A stretch of DNA of 9,441 nt, taken from assembly GCA_001774245.1 (NCBI GenBank), contig MEZF01000041.1:12770-22210 (forward strand), in the 5' to 3' direction. Both the position numbers and the translations under genes were made by a program. Each line of letters begins with the position of its first letter. Position 1 is the first letter of the stretch. The notes below the pieces were generated by a model. The model had not been told where the DNA came from. It ran no database searches and saw only the letters and a list, made by a program, of their open reading frames with translations. This document shows positions 1 through 2,997 of this stretch, in pieces. This DNA is from Candidatus Bathyarchaeota archaeon RBG_13_52_12 (GTDB lineage: Archaea; Thermoproteota; Bathyarchaeia; TCS64).

Positions 1-273
1 GTCAAAGCCGACAGGCTCAAGCCGAGCCCCTACGCTGCCATGAAAGCCGCTCAGCAGATAGCCGATTGGGGACGCGACAAGGGAGTCACAGGTATACACA
101 TCAAGGTACGCGCACCAGGAGGAAGCGGGTCCAAGACCCCAGGCCCAGGGGCGCAGGCGGCAATCCGCATCTTAGCCCGTAGCGGCTTCAGGATAGGCCG
201 CATCGAAGAGGTAACTCCCATCCCCCACGACGGCACACGCAAGCCCGGAGGAAGGAGAGGCAGAAGGCCGTAA
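1..273 (+). CDS. rps11: Small ribosomal subunit protein uS11, C-terminal part (5' end outside window)
   Basis: The frame is open from base 1 and ends in TAA at 271-273, so 90 C-terminal residues are visible and the start lies upstream of the window. The visible protein begins VKADRLKPSPYAAMKAAQ and continues through GIHIKVRAPGG, the glycine/proline turn KTPGPGAQAAIRILARSG, and ends in the basic tail HDGTRKPGGRRGRRP. These are the hallmark segments of archaeal and eukaryotic uS11. The protein sits on the 30S platform, contacting 16S rRNA near the mRNA exit and Shine-Dalgarno helix. The ATG at 40 is an internal methionine, not the start. The next gene, rpoD, begins 15 nt after the stop, so the two are almost certainly co-transcribed. 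Identification is firm; only the N-terminus is missing. Confidence 0.97.
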   Translation, partial: VKADRLKPSPYAAMKAAQQIADWGRDKGVTGIHIKVRAPGGSGSKTPGPGAQAAIRILARSGFRIGRIEEVTPIPHDGTRKPGGRRGRRP

Positions 274-288
274 ACCGGTGATGCTGAA

Positions 289-1224
289 ATGAAGGTAACG
301 GTACTAAGCATAAACGAGGACACCATCCGGTTCAGCGTAGCTGGAATAGACAACGCCTTCGCCAACGCACTACGCAGAACCATGGTAAGTGAGGTCCCCA
401 CCATGGCCATAGAAGACCTCTTCTACTACGACAACACCAGCGTCGTCCCCGACGAAGTACTGGCCCACCGCATCGGGCTCATACCCCTCAAAACCGATCT
501 TGAGCATTACAAGCTGCCCGCGGAGTGCGACTGCAGGGCCGACCTCGGCTGCCCAAAGTGCCGCGTCACCCTAAGCCTCAGCGTGAAGGCGGAGGACGAC
601 ACTAAAACGGTCTACTCGGGAGACCTACAGCCAGTCGACCCCTCAATTATTCCCGTCAACCCATACATCCCCTTGGCGAAACTGGCTCCCGGCCAATCCA
701 TAAGCCTAGAGGCGTACGCTCAACTCGGGAAGGGGCACTACCACACCAAGTGGAGCCCCGTATCCATGGCCATATACCAGAACGCGGCCGAGATAAAAAC
801 CGACGCAGCGACAGCGGCGAAGTGCGCCGAGGAATCGCCTAAAGGCGTCGTCCTCGCCAAGAAGGACATAGTAAAAGTCGTGGACATCCAAGCCTTCAAC
901 CGCAGCCCCACATGCGCCAGCCTCCTTAAGGGAGGCGCCCTCAAGGACCACATGAAGATGGACGAGTTCGTCTTCACAGTAGAATCCACAGGCGCACTCC
1001 CACCGGAGAAGATAGTCTCAGAGGCAGTCAAGGTCCTCAACACTAAACTCGAGGAGCTAAAGCACAAAGTAGACGCTGATGAGCTCCACGAGGAGATACA
1101 GGACTTCGAGGCACCCACCGAAGTAGGGCGCCGCCTCTACAGCATCGGCTCCGGAGAGTTCGAAGAGGAGGAAGAGGGAGAGGAAGGAGGAACAGGAAGC
1201 GAACCAAGCTTTGATGAACAGTGA
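289..1224 (+). CDS. rpoD: DNA-directed RNA polymerase subunit Rpo3 (RpoD)
   Basis: This 311-residue protein is the archaeal counterpart of bacterial alpha N-terminal domain and eukaryotic RPB3. It dimerises with Rpo11 to form the platform for RNA polymerase assembly. The alpha-motif region is clear: NAFANALRRTMVSEVPTMAIE (about 22-42) and LAHRIGLIPLKTD (about 58-70). A four-cysteine cluster at C80, C82, C88 and C91 follows. Residues about 165-215 occupy the place of the ferredoxin-like insert of many archaeal Rpo3 proteins, but only C179 and C209 remain; the usual C-P position is S183-P184. A 4Fe-4S cluster is therefore unlikely. The C-terminus is a glutamate-rich acidic tail (about 289-299). 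The start is supported by GGTGAT at 277-282, a perfect Shine-Dalgarno match 6 nt before the ATG. The stop overlaps the rpl18e start. Confidence 0.96.
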   Translation: MKVTVLSINEDTIRFSVAGIDNAFANALRRTMVSEVPTMAIEDLFYYDNTSVVPDEVLAHRIGLIPLKTDLEHYKLPAECDCRADLGCPKCRVTLSLSVKAEDDTKTVYSGDLQPVDPSIIPVNPYIPLAKLAPGQSISLEAYAQLGKGHYHTKWSPVSMAIYQNAAEIKTDAATAAKCAEESPKGVVLAKKDIVKVVDIQAFNRSPTCASLLKGGALKDHMKMDEFVFTVESTGALPPEKIVSEAVKVLNTKLEELKHKVDADELHEEIQDFEAPTEVGRRLYSIGSGEFEEEEEGEEGGTGSEPSFDEQ

Positions 1225-1558
1225 ACTTAAGAAGACGATAAGGGAGCTTAAGACGGCCAAGAAGAAGACAGGTCAGCCCATCTGGGGCGCCCTAGCTGAG
1301 GAGCTCGACAAGCCCAAAAGAATCAGGGTCGATGTCAACCTGAGCGCCATAAACAGGCTCACCAAGGAGGGCGAGGTCGCTGCCATACCCGGCAAGGTCC
1401 TTGCATCCGGCAGCCTCGAGCACCCCGTCACCGTTGCAGCCTACTCCTTCAGCGACCTATCTAAGAAGAAGATAAAGGCTGCGGGTGGTGAGGCGAAGAC
1501 CTTGACCCAGCTAATCAGCGAAGGCGTTCAGTCCTCCAAGGTCAAGCTGATCAAGTAA
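1214..1558 (+). CDS. rpl18e: Large ribosomal subunit protein eL18 (L18e)
   Basis: A 114-residue basic protein of the large subunit, found in archaea and eukaryotes. The start MNSELKKTIRELKTAKKKTGQPIW matches the usual archaeal L18e opening, in which a short lysine-rich helix precedes the conserved PIW. The core RVDVNLSAINRL and the segment EVAAIPGKVLASGSL also fit the family, as does the length. I chose the ATG at 1214. A TTG at 1211 is in frame and would add one residue, but has no better ribosome-binding site. The ATG lies 11 nt inside the end of rpoD, and the nearest GGAGG (1186-1190) is over 20 nt upstream, so translation is probably coupled to rpoD. In many archaea rpl13, rps9 and rpoN follow; here the operon appears to end and a tRNA gene comes next. 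Confidence 0.95.
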   Translation: MNSELKKTIRELKTAKKKTGQPIWGALAEELDKPKRIRVDVNLSAINRLTKEGEVAAIPGKVLASGSLEHPVTVAAYSFSDLSKKKIKAAGGEAKTLTQLISEGVQSSKVKLIK

Positions 1559-1590
1559 ACTTCCCAATTTTAACCTGCTCTAAAAAGGCT

Positions 1591-1604
1591 GAAACGTTTA
1601 AATT
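1591..1604 (+). promoter_or_regulatory. Promoter (BRE/TATA-like) for tRNA-Lys
   Basis: The stretch GAAACGTTTAAATT combines a purine/A-rich BRE-like 5' part with the TATA-like core GTTTAAAT (1596-1603). The core is centred about 32 nt before the first base of the mature tRNA, leaving room for a short 5' leader removed by RNase P. There is no other gene for which it could serve on this strand. It is called from sequence pattern and position only. Confidence 0.6.
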
Positions 1605-1631
1605 TGGATGCCTGCATGAGTGTTGGCGACT

Positions 1632-1708
1632 GGGTTCGTAGCTCAGCAAGGTAGAGCGGCGGCCTCTTAAGCCGTTGGCCGAGGGTTCGAATCCCTCCGA
1701 ACCCGCCA
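1632..1708 (+). tRNA. tRNA-Lys, anticodon CTT, CCA encoded
   Basis: A full cloverleaf can be drawn by eye. The acceptor GGGTTCG (1632-1638) pairs with CGAACCC (1698-1704). The D stem is GCTC/GAGC (1641-1644/1654-1657). The anticodon stem is GCGGC/GCCGT (1659-1663/1671-1675) with one G-U pair at its outer end. The loop CTCTTAA (1664-1670) holds anticodon CTT at 1666-1668 after the conserved T33. The variable loop has 5 nt, and the T arm is GAGGG-TTCGAAT-CCCTC (1681-1697). The discriminator is G1705 and the 3' CCA is encoded (1706-1708). No intron is present. It reads AAG lysine codons. It lies directly after the ribosomal operon, at the edge of the repeat-rich island, and has its own promoter-like box. 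Confidence 0.96.
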
Positions 1709-1724
1709 CCACCCGCGAGGCTGT

Positions 1725-1734
1725 ATGGTATCAT
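1725..1734. repeat. Palindrome copy R1 (variant ATGGTATCAT)
   Basis: Differs from the ATGGTACCAT core by one base (C to T at the seventh position). It starts 17 nt after the CCA end of the tRNA gene. On the plus strand it opens a nine-codon frame, MVSFTETEH, that vaguely resembles the MVPLSEKRH start seen at 2029 on the other strand. That similarity may be chance. Confidence 0.45.
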
Positions 1735-1750
1735 TTACTGAAACAGAACA

Positions 1751-2029
1751 CTAGTCAAGATCTTTAATTAATTTATTTAATAAAAAATCAAGGTGATATT
1801 TGACAATGGAGGACAGAAAGCTGTCCAGATAATCCCAGGAGAACTTCTCGTACCTTGGCCTACCCGCATTAGCCCAAATGAGGCGGTACAAGCATCGATA
1901 TGCGACCTCGGCCCTCTCCTCCTCCCTCCTCTCCTTCAGCATCTGCTTAAGCAGCAGCGCGAGCCCGTATATCACCTCGGGGATCTCCCGCTCGTATAGA
2001 CGATGCCTCTTCTCCGACAATGGTACCAT
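1751..2029 (-). CDS. Small helical protein of unknown function (MVPLSE family in this window)
   Basis: A 92-residue protein that I cannot assign to a family. It begins MVPLSEKRHRLYEREIPEVI, followed by a leucine-rich stretch (YGLALLLKQML) and a very charged segment (KERREEERAEV). The C-terminal half, rich in Tyr, Trp and Leu, has no membrane segment. It looks mostly helical, and the basic N-terminus would suit a nucleic-acid-binding or regulatory protein; that is inference. Codon use (AGG, GAG, ATA) looks archaeal for most of the frame, turning AT-rich over the last 15 codons. An upstream ATG at 2059 would add ten residues. I prefer 2029 because a TATA-like box (2049-2056) sits about 24 nt before it, which fits a leaderless transcript, and because a second frame at 2746 starts at the same residue. 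The start codon lies inside the palindrome at 2019-2030. Confidence 0.6.
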   Translation of the reverse strand: MVPLSEKRHRLYEREIPEVIYGLALLLKQMLKERREEERAEVAYRCLYRLIWANAGRPRYEKFSWDYLDSFLSSIVKYHLDFLLNKLIKDLD

Positions 2030-2030
2030 T
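2019..2030. repeat. Palindrome copy R2, AATGGTACCATT, over the start codon of the 1751-2029 gene
   Basis: A 12-bp perfect palindrome. On the minus strand its ATG-GTA-CCA-TT forms codons 1 to 4 of the small gene ending at 1751. With its flanks (GACAATGGTACCATTA, 2016-2031) it matches 2742-2757 over 16 nt exactly. Its position at the predicted transcription and translation start would suit an operator. Confidence 0.8.
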
Positions 2031-2048
2031 AGACTAGTGGTATATACG

Positions 2049-2056
2049 TAATAAAA
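2049..2056 (-). promoter_or_regulatory. TATA-like box for the small gene at 1751-2029
   Basis: Read on the minus strand this is TTTTATTA, centred about 24 nt before the ATG at 2029. That is the spacing expected for a leaderless archaeal transcript. A second AT-rich run, TATATA (2041-2046), lies closer and is less well placed. Assigned by position and composition alone. Confidence 0.4.
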
Positions 2057-2107
2057 CATACGCGGTTCACAAAGACGGCGACTGTCTCAGAGCCCCGACG
2101 TATGGGA

Positions 2108-2119
2108 AATGGTACCATT
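2108..2119. repeat. Palindrome copy R3, AATGGTACCATT
   Basis: An exact copy of the 12-bp palindrome, 89 bp from R2 (start to start). On the plus strand it opens a 35-codon frame beginning MVPFDSRLQ, and on the minus strand a short frame beginning MVPFPIRRG. Neither is convincing as a gene. The 18-bp palindrome at 2169 begins 60 bp further on, in frame with the plus-strand ATG. Confidence 0.8.
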
Positions 2120-2168
2120 CGATTCTCGGCTTCAGCTGACGATGGTCGGGCACCCTGGTTCTGGATTG

Positions 2169-2186
2169 ATGTTTTGTACAAAACAT
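2169..2186. repeat. 18-bp perfect palindrome ATGTTTTGTACAAAACAT
   Basis: All nine base pairs match around the centre at 2177/2178. Like ATGGTACCAT it starts with ATG on both strands and has GTAC at its centre. It could be a protein-binding site. As a hairpin it would have no loop, so a DNA role is likelier than an RNA one. No clear gene begins here. Confidence 0.7.
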
Positions 2187-2281
2187 TGGTGTCGTGAACG
2201 TTACCTCTGGGTCTGAACCGCAGCTCAGGATCCTCCGGCAGCTGTTGTGCTCCATCGGCTTAGGCGATTCAGTAGCTGAGG

Positions 2282-2590
2282 TTGACGGCTGGCCAGTCGC
2301 AGTCGGTGGCTTCGGCTCCCCCTGTCGCCCCGGCTTGCTTAGTTACCCCAGTTGATCCAGTTGCTAAGGTTGAAGGGGCTGATGCGGCTTCTATAGGAGA
2401 GAATGTAAACCCAGTGAGGCTTGAACCGAGTCTACCGGAGCAACCGCAGCCATCCAAATCAGCCGTCAATGTACTGGGTCAACGAACTGAACAGCCGAAT
2501 CAACAACAGCAGCCAGCCAAATCAACCGTTGACCAGCCCCCTCGACCACGCCAGACCACCGAGCAGCCAAGTCGACGGCTACAACTTAAT
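2282..2590 (+). pseudogene. Proline/glutamine-rich open frame, doubtful or decayed coding region
   Basis: The frame runs from a TTG at 2282 with no clear ribosome-binding site. The first hundred or so residues are low-complexity, rich in Pro, Gln, Ala and Ser (for example EQPNQQQQPAKSTVDQPPRP). The frame stays open to 2782, but from about 2610 it simply runs through the palindromic repeats in mixed registers, so the coding signal, if any, ends near 2590. The Q/P bias partly reflects an imperfect repeat of the form CAGCCRAATCAAC (2492-2504, 2514-2526, 2564-2576). It could be a fragment of a surface-protein linker, or non-coding. I lean to a remnant. Confidence 0.25.
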
Positions 2591-2619
2591 GCATCGCGTG
2601 TGCGCTCACGATTAGATTT

Positions 2620-2630
2620 ATGGTACCATT
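2620..2630. repeat. Palindrome copy R4, ATGGTACCATT
   Basis: An exact core copy with the left flank TTT in place of AA. Together with R5 it forms a 24-nt near-identical direct repeat. The plus-strand frame from this ATG stops after five codons. Confidence 0.8.
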
Positions 2631-2683
2631 ATTCTAGATGTGGCATGCATTATGTGATGCCTTCATCTTCTTCAATTATATTT

Positions 2684-2694
2684 ATGGTACCATT
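2684..2694. repeat. Palindrome copy R5, ATGGTACCATT
   Basis: An exact core copy, 64 bp after R4. The preceding ATTATATTT and following ATTC match R4 almost completely. The plus-strand frame from this ATG reads MVPLFLKLRARCLHRKP and continues, in frame with the P/Q-rich open frame, to 2782. Confidence 0.8.
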
Positions 2695-2744
2695 ATTCCT
2701 CAAACTACGTGCACGATGCCTACATCGTAAGCCATCAACTAGAC

Positions 2745-2756
2745 AATGGTACCATT
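2745..2756. repeat. Palindrome copy R6, AATGGTACCATT, at the start of a truncated paralog
   Basis: An exact 12-bp copy, 62 bp after R5, with a 16-nt match to the R2 region (GACAATGGTACCATTA). On the plus strand it supplies the first codons of the MVPLSERRQARL frame. As at R2, the palindrome is placed over a possible start codon. Confidence 0.8.
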
Positions 2757-2997
2757 ATCCGAGAGGAGACAAGCACGCTTAGCTAGTCGTGTAAGTAGAC
2801 CTGTCGAAGGTTTAGTCCTCCTTGATCAGGTCGCTGAGTGGTTTGTTTGCGGAAAGTATGTCATGTGCGTGGTGGAGGTCTTGTATATGTTTGATTTTAC
2901 CTCCATCGCCATATCTTCCTACCGTAGAAGACTTCAGGTAGTACGAAAAGGCCCAGACTTCCTATTAAGCCAGTCCAAAGCCAGTCATAGAGGGTAA
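2746..2997 (+). pseudogene. Truncated paralog of the 1751-2029 protein
   Basis: The frame (83 codons) starts MVPLSERRQARLASRVSRPV. Aligned without gaps to the 92-residue minus-strand protein, residues 1-6 and 8 are identical, with K/R at 7, and the GLxLL motif falls at residues 22-26 in both. After that the similarity stops. The frame then runs antisense into the last 100 bp of the ATPase gene. I see no TATA-like box at the usual distance and no ribosome-binding site. A 5' fragment of a duplicated gene explains this best; a short expressed peptide cannot be excluded. Confidence 0.4.

Larger units (their letters stand above)
2611..2757 (+). repeat. Three units of about 63 bp, each opening with ATGGTACCATTAT
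   Basis: ATGGTACCATT occurs at 2620, 2684 and 2746 in one orientation, with spacings of 64 and 62 bp. The first two share 23 of 24 bases at 2611-2634 and 2675-2698. The text between copies also repeats: GATGCCT followed by T/A-CATC occurs at 2656 and 2715, both about 30 bp before the next palindrome. Translated from each ATG the units read MVPLF-stop, MVPLFLKLRARCLHR and MVPLSERRQARLASR, so the last two also resemble each other as protein. This looks like duplication and decay of one 5' gene end. Confidence 0.65.
1709..2896. other. Gene-poor, repeat-bearing island between tRNA-Lys and the ATPase gene
   Basis: About 1.2 kb separate the tRNA from the 3' end of the Ca2+-ATPase gene. Only one convincing small gene (1751-2029, minus) lies within it. 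From 2060 to 2745 I find no gene I would defend. That part holds palindromes at 2108-2119 and 2169-2186, a P/Q-rich open frame (2282 onward), and three spaced copies of ATGGTACCATT from 2620 onward. Base composition and codon choice are uneven along it. No second copy of the tRNA 3' end is visible in the window, so there is no direct evidence for a tRNA-targeted integration. Confidence 0.6.

Noticed and set aside
738..1118. Minus-strand open frame of 126 codons
   Set aside because: Antisense shadow of rpoD, with low-complexity Ser-rich translation.
1751..2059. Longer start (ATG at 2059) for the small minus-strand gene
   Set aside because: The extra ten codons overlap the TATA-like box, and the sibling frame at 2746 begins at the inner methionine.
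2067..2255. Minus-strand open frame of 62 codons
   Set aside because: It has no coding-like composition or start signal and spans both palindromes without preserving any known motif.
2611..2757. A small CRISPR array (three repeats with spacers)
   Set aside because: The strict repeat is only 11-24 bp, there are just three copies, the intervening sequences resemble each other, and no cas gene or leader is seen.
1632..2900. An integrated element with att sites at tRNA-Lys
   Set aside because: No second copy of the tRNA 3' end (TTCGAATCCCTCC) and no integrase gene in the window.
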